This document shows, piece after piece, positions 53,351 through 62,156 of a stretch of 64,000 bases of DNA; positions within the stretch are counted from its first letter, which is position 1; each line of letters starts with the position of its first letter. The position numbers were made by a program, and so were the translations under genes. A model generated the notes under the pieces. The model saw only the letters and a list, made by a program, of their open reading frames with translations. It did not search any database and was not told the DNA's origin. This DNA is from Olsenella uli (GTDB lineage: Bacteria; Actinomycetota; Coriobacteriia; Coriobacteriales; Atopobiaceae), in the NCBI RefSeq assembly GCF_016900775.1, contig NZ_JACJKN010000015.1, forward strand, positions 1 through 64,000, written 5' to 3'.

Positions 53351-54072
53351 CACACGCGCTGGCGGACGGCGGTGTCGCGGAAGCAGAAGTGGTCCGGGCG
53401 GTGGCGCGACTGCGTCCACTCGATGAGGACGCCCTGCGCGTCAAAGGTCTGGCTGGCAACCACGGCCAGGTAGTCGATGCCGTTGAGGTCAAGGAGCTCG
53501 CGGTCCTTCTCGCCCGCGCGCTCCACGGTGATGGTGCGCTTGCTCATGGCGATGGTGATCCCAAGGGTCCGCTCGATGTGGTCGTAGATGGAGCGGCGCG
53601 CCACCTCCACGGTGATGCCGGGGACCGAGGAGGTGCGGAAGTAGCTGTGGTCGAGGATGAGGGCCTCGCCGTCGATGCGCCGCACGCGAATGACGTAGGT
53701 GAGCTCGTCGCCCTCGGCAAAGCCGGTCAGCCGCGCCAGCCGCGCGTCCGCGATGACCTGCTCCACGCGGGCGACCTCCGTCCTCGTGTGCAGGTGCGCC
53801 CGCTCGCCGGCCTCCCGGAACGACTCGATCGCCCCCACCGTGAACGACGTCCGCGCCTGCGGCTGGTAGACCACGCGCACGCCCTTGCCGTGGACCGGCT
53901 GGACGTAGCCCTGCTCGCGGAGCAGGCTCAGGGCGCGCCGCAGCGTGTTGTGCGAGCAGTCAAAGGCCGCCGTGAGCTCGGCCTCCGAGGGGAGAAATGC
54001 CTGGAAGGGGTAGTCGCCCCGCTCTATGCTGTCGCGAATCTCGCGGAAGATGACATCGTAGCGCGCCTTCAT
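53350..54072 (-). CDS. treR: TreR-like GntR/UTRA repressor of the trehalose operon
   Basis: A 240-residue GntR/UTRA repressor: a winged helix (residues 1-~70, FLPSEAELTAAFDCSHNTLRRALSLLREQGYVQ) and a UTRA effector domain (~85-240). It is divergent from the trehalose PTS and hydrolase genes, and three identical palindromes lie between, so it almost certainly represses treP-treC and is relieved by trehalose 6-phosphate, as in the family. ATG 54072 follows AAGGAGGTCAC. Confidence 0.87.
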   Translation of the reverse strand: MKARYDVIFREIRDSIERGDYPFQAFLPSEAELTAAFDCSHNTLRRALSLLREQGYVQPVHGKGVRVVYQPQARTSFTVGAIESFREAGERAHLHTRTEVARVEQVIADARLARLTGFAEGDELTYVIRVRRIDGEALILDHSYFRTSSVPGITVEVARRSIYDHIERTLGITIAMSKRTITVERAGEKDRELLDLNGIDYLAVVASQTFDAQGVLIEWTQSRHRPDHFCFRDTAVRQRV

Positions 54073-54099
54073 GTGACCTCCTTCACATCTGGTGTCTAT

Positions 54100-54223
54100 C
54101 TTATTCAAATAAGGTTTTCCCGCCAGTTGCCACCGTTCGCGGACAATCAGCGACCGTTCGCCTCATATCGTCAACTTATTCAAATAAGTAGTGACACACT
54201 GACAATGAACTTATTCAAATAAG
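54100..54223. promoter_or_regulatory. three CTTATTCAAATAAG operators
   Basis: The palindrome CTTATTCAAATAAG occurs at 54100-54113, 54175-54188 and 54210-54223. The last two are extended (ACTTATTCAAATAAGT and GAACTTATT-CA-AATAAGTTC). They lie in the divergent spacer between treR and treP and are the obvious TreR binding sites. The first lies 28 bp from the treR start, consistent with autoregulation. Confidence 0.88.
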
Positions 54224-54286
54224 TTCACGCACCCAGGCGGGCGCGAGAAGGGCGAGCCGGTTATGGTTACCAAGAGGAGGTAGCTG

Positions 54287-56293
54287 ATGGCAAAGTACAC
54301 AGAGGACGCGGGGCGGCTTCTCGACCTCGTGGGCGGCAAGGGGAACATCTCCGCCGTCACCCACTGCATGACGCGCATGCGCTTCGTGCTGGTGAATCCG
54401 GACAAGGCCGACGTCGCGGCAATCGAGGAGCTTCCCAGCGCAAAGGGAACCTTCACGCAGGCGGGGCAGTTCCAGGTCATCATTGGCAATGACGTGGCGG
54501 ACTTCTACCAGGAGTTCAAGCAGATCAGCGGCATCGAGGGCGTCTCCAAGGAGGCGGCCAAGGAGGCCGCGGGCGCCCACCAGAACCCGCTGCAGCGCGC
54601 GATGGGCATCCTCGGCGAGATCTTTGCCCCGCTCATCCCGGCCCTCATCTGCGGCGGCCTCATCCTGGGCTTCCGCAACATCATCGGCGAGGTCAACTTC
54701 TTCACCGACTCGGGCGCCTTCGACCTCCAGCACGGCACCAAGTCCATCGCGGACGTGTGGACGTTCTGGAACGGCATGTACAGCTTCCTGTGGGTCATCG
54801 GCGAGGCCGTCTTCCACATGCTGCCCGTGGGCATCTGCTGGTCGGTCACGCGCAAGATGGGCACCACGCCCATCCTGGGCATCATCTTGGGCCTCACCCT
54901 CGTGAGCCCGCAGCTGCTCAACGGCTTCTCCGTGGCCACCGCCACCCCCGAGGACATCGCCGCGCACACCTACGACTTTGGCTTCTACTCCTTCCTCGGC
55001 ACCGGCTACCAGGGCCAGGTCATCGCGTCGCTCATGGCCGCCTTCGTGCTCGTGTGGCTCGAGAAGTTCTTCACCAAGGTCACGCCCGAGGTCGTGCGCA
55101 TGATCGTGGTGCCCTTCATGTCCCTCGTGCCGGCCGTCTTCATCGCGCACCTGGTGGTGGGCCCCATCGGCTGGGCCATCGGCAACGCCATCGCCGAGGC
55201 GGTGAACTGGGGCCTCAGCTCTGACGTGCGCGTGCTGTTTGCCGCCGTCTTCGGCGCCGTCTACGCGCCGCTCGTGATGACGGGCCTGCACCACATGACC
55301 AACGCCATCGACTCCCAGCTCGTCAACAACCTCGGCTACACCACCCTCTGGCCCATGATCGCGCTCTCCAACATCGCGCAGGGCTCCGCGGTCCTGGCCA
55401 TGACGGTGCTCCAGAAGAAGAACGAGCGCGCCGAGCAGGTCAACATCCCCGCGTGCATCTCGTGCTACCTCGGCGTCACCGAGCCCGCGCTCTTTGGCGT
55501 CAACCTCAAGTACAAGTTCCCGCTGGTCTGTGGCATGATCGGCTCCGCCTGCGCGGCCATGGTCTGCACCGGATTCGGCGTTCAGGCGCTCTCCATCGGC
55601 GTCGGCGGCCTGCCGGGCATCCTCTCGATCGTCTTCAACTTCTGGGGCATCTTCGCGGTCTGCATGCTCATCGCCATCGTGATCCCGTTTGTGCTCACCT
55701 ACCTCGTGGGTACCAAGAAGCTCGGCGAGAAGGACCGCGGCCTTGTGCTCGCCGCCGCCCCCGCCGCCGCTTCTGAGGCCCCCGCGGACGCTGCCCCCGC
55801 CTCGTCCGCCCCTGCGGCCGAGCCCGTCGACCGCGTGCTCCTGGCCCCGCTCTCCGGCTCCGTGCAGCCCATCACCGAGATGCCCGACCCGGTCTTCTCC
55901 AGCAAGGCCATGGGCGACGGCCTGGCCATCGAGCCTGCCGCCGGCGCCGATACCGTCGTGGCCCCCGCGGACGGCATGGTGGCCGCCACGATGCCCGGCT
56001 CCAACCACGCGATCGGCCTTGTCCTCGACGACGGCATGGAGCTTCTCGTCCACGTGGGCGTGGACACCGTGGAGATGGGCGGCGACGGCTTTGCCTGCCT
56101 CGTCGAGCAGGGCCAGCGCGTGAAGGCCGGCCAGCCGCTCATGACCTTCTCCACGAGCAAGATTCGCGCGGCCGGACACCCCACCGCCGTTGCCTTCGTG
56201 GTGACCGGCGAGGGCTCGGCCCAGGGCCTCGAGCTCGTCTCCGGCATGGAGGCCGAGGCCGGCGACACCGTCGTGGCCACCTACCGCGCCTAG
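54287..56293 (+). CDS. treP: PTS trehalose-specific EIIBC-A
   Basis: A 668-residue glucose/sucrose-family permease with all three parts: IIB (residues ~5-80, phospho-cysteine C27 in AVTHCMTRMR), IIC (~105-470, about ten helices), and a C-terminal IIA (~530-668, phospho-histidine ~589 in LLVHVGVDTVEM), joined by an Ala/Pro linker. It imports trehalose as trehalose 6-phosphate. It is followed by treC and preceded by the TreR operators. AAGAGGAGG precedes the ATG. Confidence 0.93.
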   Translation: MAKYTEDAGRLLDLVGGKGNISAVTHCMTRMRFVLVNPDKADVAAIEELPSAKGTFTQAGQFQVIIGNDVADFYQEFKQISGIEGVSKEAAKEAAGAHQNPLQRAMGILGEIFAPLIPALICGGLILGFRNIIGEVNFFTDSGAFDLQHGTKSIADVWTFWNGMYSFLWVIGEAVFHMLPVGICWSVTRKMGTTPILGIILGLTLVSPQLLNGFSVATATPEDIAAHTYDFGFYSFLGTGYQGQVIASLMAAFVLVWLEKFFTKVTPEVVRMIVVPFMSLVPAVFIAHLVVGPIGWAIGNAIAEAVNWGLSSDVRVLFAAVFGAVYAPLVMTGLHHMTNAIDSQLVNNLGYTTLWPMIALSNIAQGSAVLAMTVLQKKNERAEQVNIPACISCYLGVTEPALFGVNLKYKFPLVCGMIGSACAAMVCTGFGVQALSIGVGGLPGILSIVFNFWGIFAVCMLIAIVIPFVLTYLVGTKKLGEKDRGLVLAAAPAAASEAPADAAPASSAPAAEPVDRVLLAPLSGSVQPITEMPDPVFSSKAMGDGLAIEPAAGADTVVAPADGMVAATMPGSNHAIGLVLDDGMELLVHVGVDTVEMGGDGFACLVEQGQRVKAGQPLMTFSTSKIRAAGHPTAVAFVVTGEGSAQGLELVSGMEAEAGDTVVATYRA

Positions 56294-56355
56294 ACTCCGG
56301 GCGCGCGGGCCTTCCCGCGCGCCCTTCGCACGTCCCAAGAGGAGGTAACTCGCTG

Positions 56356-58047
56356 ATGGCAGCAATCGAGAAGGACTTTCACAAGAGCGTGGTCTACCAG
56401 ATCTACGTCAAGAGCTTCTGCGACAGCGACGGCGACGGCCTGGGCGATCTGCCCGGCATCACGAGCAAGCTCGACTACCTGGCCGAGCTGGGCGTGGACT
56501 ACCTGTGGCTCACGCCGTTCTACCCCTCGCCGCAGCGCGACGGAGGCTACGACATCTCCGACTACCGCGCCGTCGACCCGCGCTACGGGACGATGGGGGA
56601 CTTCGACGAGCTGGTGGCTGCGGCGCGCGAGCGCGGGATGGGCATCATGCTTGACATGGTGCTCTGCCACACCTCCTGCGAGCACGAGTGGTTCCAGCGC
56701 GCCCTCGCGGGGGACGAGAAGTACCGCGCGTACTACATTCTGCGCGACGGCCGCGGCTCCACCGGTCCCGGGGACCCGGGCAAGCCGCCCACCAACTGGC
56801 AGTGCGCCTTCGGCGGCAGCGCCTGGGAGTGGGAGCCGCGCCTCGGCAAGTGGTACCTGCACATGCACGACGTGAGCCAGCCGGACCTCGACTGGACCAA
56901 CCCCGAGGTCCGGGAGGCCTGCGCGGACGTGGTGCGCTTCTGGCGCGCCCGCGGCGTCACGGGATTCCGCTTTGACGTGGTGAACCTCATCTCCAAGCCG
57001 GACGTCTTCGAGGACGTGCCCGGTCCCGGCGACGCCTGCCGCGCCCTCGTGGCCGACGGTCCCCACGTGCACGAGTACCTGCAGGAGCTGGTGGCGCGCG
57101 CCGGGATCGACGGCATGGTCACCGTGGGCGAGATGGCCTCCACGACGCTGGAGAACTGCATCCGCTACACCCGCCCCGAGAGCCACGAGCTCTCCATGAG
57201 CTTCAGCTTCCACCACCTCAAGGTGGACTACGCCGGTGGCAGCAAGTGGGCCCTCATGGAGCCCGACATCGACCGCCTGCGCGAGGTCCTGCGCAGCTGG
57301 CAGGAGGGCATGCAGGCCGGCGGCGGCTGGAACGCGCTTTTCTGGGACAACCACGACCAGCCCCGCGCCGTCACGCGCTTTGGCGGGCGCGAGGGCGTTG
57401 GGAGGCGCGGCGGCAGCTGGGAGCGCGTGGGCAAGATGCTCGCCGTCATGAGCTTCTTCATGAAGGGCACGCCCTACGTCTTCCAGGGGGACGAGCTGGG
57501 CATGACCAATGCCGGCTACGCCTCCATCGACGACTTCAACGACGTTGAGAGCCACAACAACTACCGCATCCTCGTGGATGCCGGGGCCACGCCCGCCGAG
57601 GCGCTTCATGTCATCCAGGAGCGCTCGCGGGACAACGGTCGCACCCCCATGCAGTGGACCTCCGCGCCGGGCGCCGGCTTTACGACGGGCGCGCCGTGGC
57701 TCGCCATCCCGGCCAACCACGAGCTGGTGAACGCCGAGGCCGAGGTGGGCGCGGAGGGCTCCATGTTCGAGTTCTACCGCGCGCTCGTGGCGCTGCGGCA
57801 CTCCTCGGACGTGATTGCGCGCGGAGAGGTGCGCTTCCTCGACGCCGGCGCGGCGGCGCCCAAGGTGATCGCCTTCGAGCGCGTCCTTGGTGACGAGCGG
57901 CTGGTGGTGGCGTGCTCCTTCGATGACGCTCCCTGCCGGCTTTCTGGCCTGGGGGCCGAGAAGTACGAGGTTCTTCTCGGCAACTATGCCGACGCGCCCG
58001 CGCCCGGCGAGCTGCGCCCCTACGAGGCCGTGGTCTGGAAGCGCTAG
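56356..58047 (+). CDS. treC: trehalose-6-phosphate hydrolase (GH13)
   Basis: A 563-residue GH13 glucosidase that splits trehalose 6-phosphate into glucose and glucose 6-phosphate in the cytosol. It has VYQIYVKSFCDSDGDGLGDLPGI, DMVLCHTS, the nucleophile region GFRFDVVN (D ~205), the acid/base GEMAS (E ~258) and WDNHDQPR (D ~333). It lies 62 bp after treP. The Pgi and PtsH/I pathway uses the products. Other GH13_29-like oligoglucosidases look similar, but operon context supports TreC. Confidence 0.94.
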   Translation: MAAIEKDFHKSVVYQIYVKSFCDSDGDGLGDLPGITSKLDYLAELGVDYLWLTPFYPSPQRDGGYDISDYRAVDPRYGTMGDFDELVAAARERGMGIMLDMVLCHTSCEHEWFQRALAGDEKYRAYYILRDGRGSTGPGDPGKPPTNWQCAFGGSAWEWEPRLGKWYLHMHDVSQPDLDWTNPEVREACADVVRFWRARGVTGFRFDVVNLISKPDVFEDVPGPGDACRALVADGPHVHEYLQELVARAGIDGMVTVGEMASTTLENCIRYTRPESHELSMSFSFHHLKVDYAGGSKWALMEPDIDRLREVLRSWQEGMQAGGGWNALFWDNHDQPRAVTRFGGREGVGRRGGSWERVGKMLAVMSFFMKGTPYVFQGDELGMTNAGYASIDDFNDVESHNNYRILVDAGATPAEALHVIQERSRDNGRTPMQWTSAPGAGFTTGAPWLAIPANHELVNAEAEVGAEGSMFEFYRALVALRHSSDVIARGEVRFLDAGAAAPKVIAFERVLGDERLVVACSFDDAPCRLSGLGAEKYEVLLGNYADAPAPGELRPYEAVVWKR

Positions 58048-58059
58048 CCAACGGCAATG

Positions 58060-58130
58060 ACCTGACAAAGGTGACGGGGGAGACTGTCATGAAGGGTTCA
58101 TGACAGTCTCCCCCGTCACCTTTGTCAGGT
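58060..58130. repeat. perfect 34-bp-arm palindrome, TGACAAAGGTGACGGGG family
   Basis: Arms 58060-58093 and 58097-58130 pair perfectly around a GGG loop. It lies between the convergent treC and YcxB-like genes. The outer ~19 bases are identical to the element at 53280; the inner part differs (GGAGACTG instead of TCGTTTG), so the core has been swapped or mutated symmetrically. Confidence 0.93.
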
Positions 58131-58150
58131 CGCCTCTGTCGGGCTTGCCC

Positions 58151-58708
58151 CTAGCGCTGGTCCTCGAGGAAGCGGACGAGCTCGCGAAAGCGGTTCTCGC
58201 TCAGGCAGCGGCGGGGAACGTAGGCGTACCGTCCGCGGCCAAAGCTCGCGAGCAGGCACTCGTCGGTCGCGCTGACCCACTTGAGGTCAGAGAGGGGGTA
58301 GGTCGCCGAGCTGCCAAGGTTGCTCTGCACGTGGACGGCATCGTCGCAGACGACCACGTGACGCCGCTCGTTTGGCCCCTCGAGGGCAAGGCTCCCGCGG
58401 CGCGCCAGCCGCAGCTGGAGGGTGTTCCAGTTGGCCCAGACGTACAGCAGCGCAAAGGCCACGACGGCAAGGACGAGGAGAAGGACGTTGTTGTCCCGGA
58501 AGTTCCACGCGCAGAACACGAGGATCAGCAGGGACGCAAAGTTGACGAAGGTCAGGTACTGCTTGGCGCGCGGGTGGATGCGCTCGGCTGCGCGCGCCAG
58601 GACGAGCTCGTTGTAGTCATACGTCGCGGACGCGCGGACGTTCTCGAAGGCGTCGTCGCTGAACTCGCTCTGTCCCTCCCGGCGCCGGGCGGCGGTCTTC
58701 TTGGCCAT
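58151..58708 (-). CDS. YcxB-like membrane protein
   Basis: A 185-residue protein: two adjacent hydrophobic helices (~50-90), a charged N-terminus, and a C-terminal YcxB-type beta domain (HVVVCDDAVHVQSNLGSSATYPLSDLKWVSATDECLLASF, then AYVPRRCLSE). The function of YcxB proteins is unknown. The start ATG 58708 follows AAAGGAGTG. It converges on treC with one perfect palindrome in the gap. Confidence 0.75.
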   Translation of the reverse strand: MAKKTAARRREGQSEFSDDAFENVRASATYDYNELVLARAAERIHPRAKQYLTFVNFASLLILVFCAWNFRDNNVLLLVLAVVAFALLYVWANWNTLQLRLARRGSLALEGPNERRHVVVCDDAVHVQSNLGSSATYPLSDLKWVSATDECLLASFGRGRYAYVPRRCLSENRFRELVRFLEDQR

Positions 58709-58984
58709 GCTCACTCCTTTGGGTCGGTGCACCCGATACATCCTATCGCGGCTATGGAGGTCTTGTTGGCGAGATGTGCTTCGACGGTGAATCCGACCGT
58801 TCACCGCAATGTGGCCTCGGTGACGCTGCGTATTGGGAATGATATACGTCGTGCAGGGAGCGACGGTACGACGAAGCGACGTCCGTGCCGACGCACTGTG
58901 AGAGCGTAATTGCTAGGCAGCTGCCAAAAGTGGGGGCCCGGGGCGCGCAAGCGGCGCCGACGGGCCCTCGTCTATTTGAGGCGG
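58709..58984. other. non-coding stretch upstream of the YcxB-like gene
   Basis: About 275 bp without a supported gene. The part near 58830-58860 is AT-richer and may hold the promoter of the minus-strand YcxB-like gene. I see no further structure before the palindrome at 58985. Confidence 0.45.
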
Positions 58985-59080
58985 GCCTGACAAAGGTGAC
59001 GGGGCCTGACAAAGGTGACGGGGGGGACTGTCATGAACGCTTCATGACAGTCCCCCCCGTCACCTTTGTCAGGCCCCGTC
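58985..59080. repeat. long palindrome with an extra direct half-copy
   Basis: Arms 58998-59037 and 59041-59080 (40 bp) pair perfectly around a CGC loop, and a duplicate CCTGACAAAGGTGACGGGG lies directly before it at 58986-59004. It sits between the YcxB-like gene's promoter side and the 3' end of adenine deaminase. Confidence 0.92.
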
Positions 59081-59097
59081 AGGCCGCCCGTCCGGGC

Positions 59098-60909
59098 CTA
59101 CTCCACGAGCAGGTCCTCCATCTCAAAGGTGAGGCAGTTCACGTAGCCGCGGTTGGTGAGGCGCAGCTCGGGCACGCACGCGAGCGACATCACGCCCATC
59201 GTCATGAACGGCGAGGGCATCGCGCAGCCCATCTGCTCCCACGCCCTTCTCGCCTGCGCGACCTTCTCGGCCACGACCTCAACGCGCTCCGTGCTCATGA
59301 GGCCGCAGACCGGCAGCTCCACGAGCGCAAGCACCCGGCCGTCCGCCACGGCGACCTCGCCGCCGCCGCACTTCGCGAGCGTTGCTGCCGCGAGCGCCAT
59401 GTCCTCGTCGTTGTCGCCCATCACGAGCAGGTTGTGCGCGTCGTGGGAGACGGTCTGCGCGAGCGCGCCGTGGATGCCAAAGCCCATGACAAAGCCAAAC
59501 GCGTGCGTGCCGTCTGCGCCGTGGTGGCGGTCGAAGACGGCCACCTTGAGGACGTCGTGCGCGGGGTCCGCCCGGAGCTCGCCGCCCGCCACCGGCACCT
59601 CCACCACCACGTTGCGCGTGAGCGTGTCGCCGGGGTCGATGGCCATCGCTCGGACGCGGGCCGTGCCGTCCGGCAGGTCAACGGGGATGCGGAACGTCTC
59701 GGCCGTGGGGGTGAGGCCCAGGTTCATGGTGTGGGTCATGAAGTCGGGCCAGGCGTAGGGCTCGGGAGAGAAGAGCGCGCGGCCGTCCTCGGCCACGAGC
59801 TCGCCGTCAATGAATACCTTGCGGGCGCAGAAGCCCTCGAGGTCATCGAGAAGCACGATGTCGGCGCACTTGCCCGGCGTGATGGAGCCCAGGTCGTGCG
59901 CGAGCCCGAAGTACTCCGCGCAGTTGATCGTGGCCATCTGGAGGGCGGTCACCGGGTCGAGCCCCAGCTCGACGGCCGTGCGCAGGATGCGGTCCATATG
60001 GCCCTCGTCGAGCAGGGTGTGCGGGTGGTTGTCGTCCGAGCAGAGGAGGCACAGGCGCGTGTCCACGCCGCTCGCCACGAGCTGCGGCAGGTAGCCGGGC
60101 AGGTTGAGCCAGGCCGAGCCCTGACGCAGCTGCACGTACATGCCCAGGCGGAGCTTCGTGAGCACCTCGTCAAAGCTGCCGGACTCGTGGCAGGAGGAGA
60201 CGCCGGCGGCAATGTAGGCGTTGAGCGCGCGGTCGCGGTCGGGGGAGGGGAAGTGCCCGGTCACCACGCGGTCGGCCTTGAGGGTCTCGCGCACCTCGTC
60301 GATCGCGTTCTTCTCGCCTGCCAGGATGCCGGGGAAGTTCATCATCTCGCCGAGGGCGACGACGTTCTCCCACGTCATGCTATCCGCGATGTCCGCCGCG
60401 GTGACCTCGGCGCCCGTGTCCTCCACGCCCGTCACGGCCGGCACGCAGGAGGGCGGCGTCATCATGGCCTTGAGCGGCGCCCGCCGCGCGTCCTCGAACA
60501 TCGCGCGAACGCCCGCCATGCCGGCCACGTTGCCGACCTCGTGCGGGTCGCAGAAGATGCCGGTGGTCCCGTGCGGCACGACAGCCCGAGCGTACTCGGC
60601 TGGGCCGATCATGGCACTCTCTATGTGGATGTGGCTGTCCATGAGGCCGGGCGCGGCGTAGAGGCCGCTGGCGTCTATGACCTGCGTGTCGGGGCCTATG
60701 CAGTGCTCGGCCGTGTGCTCGCCGAGGCCCAGGTAGGCCACGCGGCCGCACGCGACGGCGATGTCGGCGTCCGGTAGGATCTCGTGCGTGGTCACGCTCA
60801 CGAGGTTCGCATGGCGGATCACCAGATCCGCAGGCCGGGCGCCCTGCGCTACGCGCACGAGCTCGTCGTTGCACTCCCAGAGCGGGGTCTTGCAGAAGTT
60901 GTTGCGCAT
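59098..60909 (-). CDS. ade: adenine deaminase
   Basis: A 603-residue amidohydrolase that converts adenine to hypoxanthine. It has the metal-binding HIHIES near residue 94, CDPHEVGNVAG, the GHFPSPDRD and SCHESGSF histidine region, and the typical Ade C-terminal half with SVSHDAHNLLVMGDND-like pattern. The length is usual. It has GGAGG before the ATG. It is the only nucleobase-salvage gene in the window besides deoC. Confidence 0.96.
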   Translation of the reverse strand: MRNNFCKTPLWECNDELVRVAQGARPADLVIRHANLVSVTTHEILPDADIAVACGRVAYLGLGEHTAEHCIGPDTQVIDASGLYAAPGLMDSHIHIESAMIGPAEYARAVVPHGTTGIFCDPHEVGNVAGMAGVRAMFEDARRAPLKAMMTPPSCVPAVTGVEDTGAEVTAADIADSMTWENVVALGEMMNFPGILAGEKNAIDEVRETLKADRVVTGHFPSPDRDRALNAYIAAGVSSCHESGSFDEVLTKLRLGMYVQLRQGSAWLNLPGYLPQLVASGVDTRLCLLCSDDNHPHTLLDEGHMDRILRTAVELGLDPVTALQMATINCAEYFGLAHDLGSITPGKCADIVLLDDLEGFCARKVFIDGELVAEDGRALFSPEPYAWPDFMTHTMNLGLTPTAETFRIPVDLPDGTARVRAMAIDPGDTLTRNVVVEVPVAGGELRADPAHDVLKVAVFDRHHGADGTHAFGFVMGFGIHGALAQTVSHDAHNLLVMGDNDEDMALAAATLAKCGGGEVAVADGRVLALVELPVCGLMSTERVEVVAEKVAQARRAWEQMGCAMPSPFMTMGVMSLACVPELRLTNRGYVNCLTFEMEDLLVE

Positions 60910-61009
60910 GGGGCCTCCCTACGGTCGGGTTTTGACAAGCGTAGCGCGCCGCGGGGCGTCCGTCCGGGGTTGTCGGCGGACGGCTGTGGGCTGGTATCCC
61001 GAAAGACTA

Positions 61010-61061
61010 CGCATAACCCGACAAATCAGAGGATTTTTCTCGCAAAATGTCGGGTTGTGCG
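61010..61061. repeat. inverted repeat upstream of SRP RNA
   Basis: CGCATAACCCGACA (61010-61023) pairs with TGTCGGGTTGTGCG (61048-61061), with one G-T mismatch, around a 24-nt AT-rich loop. It lies between the ade promoter side and the SRP RNA. Its role is unknown. Confidence 0.7.
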
Positions 61062-61183
61062 TTCCGGGGCTCGGTATGCCGGGACCGTGGGCGCAATCAT
61101 GGGCCGGATATGTTGTTCAAAGGCGCCCGCGTGCCGAGGTCGGCTGCCCGCCCGTGCGCCAGGCGCGCTTCTGCTACACTCTT

Positions 61184-61300
61184 GCCGAGCGCGTTCGATG
61201 GGTTCGGGTGACGCAACACCTCGAACCTGGTCAGGGCCGGGAGGCAGCAGCCATAAGGGGCCTCTGGCGGGCACCCGTTCCCATCGAGCGCGCTTGCTGG
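61184..61300 (+). ncRNA. ffs: signal recognition particle RNA (4.5S, small bacterial type)
   Basis: The conserved SRP core GGTCAGGGCCGGGAGGCAGC, then AGCC, is at 61229-61252 and is enclosed by a long helix: AGCGCG-TTCGATGGG (61188 on) pairs with CCCATCGAG-CGCGCT (to 61294), and GGGTG pairs with CACCC. A -10-like TACACT at 61173-61178 fits a start near 61185. It pairs with Ffh to target membrane proteins. The ends are set by pairing and may be off by a few bases. Confidence 0.93.
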
Positions 61301-61373
61301 GCGTTCCGGACCTTGGGCCTGGGGCGCCTTTTGCGTTTCAAACTGTATGGAGGGCTCGCCGAGAAAAAGAAGG

Positions 61374-61463
61374 CGGAGGAGGAGGGATTCGAACCCTCGG
61401 AACGGGGGATACCCGCTCGACGGTTTTCAAGACCGCTGCAATCAACCACTCTGCCACTCCTCC
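61374..61463 (-). tRNA. tRNA-Ser (TGA)
   Basis: A 90-nt class II tRNA with acceptor GGAGGAG/CTCCTCC, anticodon loop CTTGAAA (anticodon TGA), a long variable arm and a GGTTCGAATCC T arm. Unlike the other three tRNAs here, the genomic 3' end reads CCT rather than CCA, so the CCA must be added by the tRNA nucleotidyltransferase. Confidence 0.96.
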
Positions 61464-61524
61464 GAGTGTGCAAGCATTAGTATCCTACCCCATGTGGGGC
61501 GGACGCGGATGCGGGGGACCAAAG

Positions 61525-62040
61525 ATGGACGCGGGCGAGAAGAACGACGAGCGGTATATGCGCCTCGCGCTCGAGGAGGCGGAGCTGGCTGCGGCAGAGG
61601 GCGAGGTGCCCATTGGCGCCGCGGTGGTGTGCGACGGCCGCGTGGTCGCGCGCGCCCACAACCGGCGCGAGACCGATGCCGACCCTTCGGCGCACGCCGA
61701 GTTCTCCGCCATGGTTGCCGCCGCTCGCGAGCTGGGGCGCTGGCGGCTGACGGGCTGCACGGTTTACGTGACGCTGGAGCCCTGCCTCATGTGCGCCGGC
61801 CTCATGGTGAACGCGCGCGTGGACCGCTGCGTGTACGGGGCGGCGGACCCCAAGGGCGGAGCGCTGGGCACGCTCTACGACGTGAGCCATGACCCGCGCC
61901 TCAACCACGAGTTCGAGGTCACCCCCGGCGTGCTTGCCGATGAGGCCGCCGAGCTGCTGAGGGCGTTCTTCCGCGCGCGCCGCGACGCCCGGCGGGCCGC
62001 CCGCGCGGCTGCAGGCGGCCCGCCGGGCGAATGCGAGTGA
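61525..62040 (+). CDS. tadA: tRNA-specific adenosine deaminase
   Basis: TadA (171 aa) turns A34 of tRNA-Arg(ACG) into inosine. The zinc site is HAEF (H57, E59 proton shuttle) and PCLMCAGL (C87, C90). The start ATG 61525 follows GGGGGA. The C-terminal 25 residues are Arg/Ala-rich. The stop lies inside a perfect palindrome (62035-62098). Its substrate tRNA gene is in this window at 11883-11959. Confidence 0.95.
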   Translation: MDAGEKNDERYMRLALEEAELAAAEGEVPIGAAVVCDGRVVARAHNRRETDADPSAHAEFSAMVAAARELGRWRLTGCTVYVTLEPCLMCAGLMVNARVDRCVYGAADPKGGALGTLYDVSHDPRLNHEFEVTPGVLADEAAELLRAFFRARRDARRAARAAAGGPPGECE

Positions 62041-62098
62041 CAGGTTTCGGACGTACGGGGCCGCTTTAGGGGCCTCGTACGTCCGAAACCTGTCACTC
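62035..62098. repeat. perfect 23-bp-arm palindrome at the tadA stop
   Basis: Arms 62035-62057 (GAGTGACAGGTTTCGGACGT...) and 62076-62098 pair perfectly, with GGGCC/GGGGCC inside. The tadA stop codon lies in the first arm. It is probably the tadA terminator and a member of the same 'TGACAG' class of palindromes as the others. Confidence 0.88.
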
Positions 62099-62156
62099 AG
62101 CTCAGTCTGGGATGGGCGCGGATGCGCCGAGAGGGGCGTTCTTCTCGCCCGCGTTG

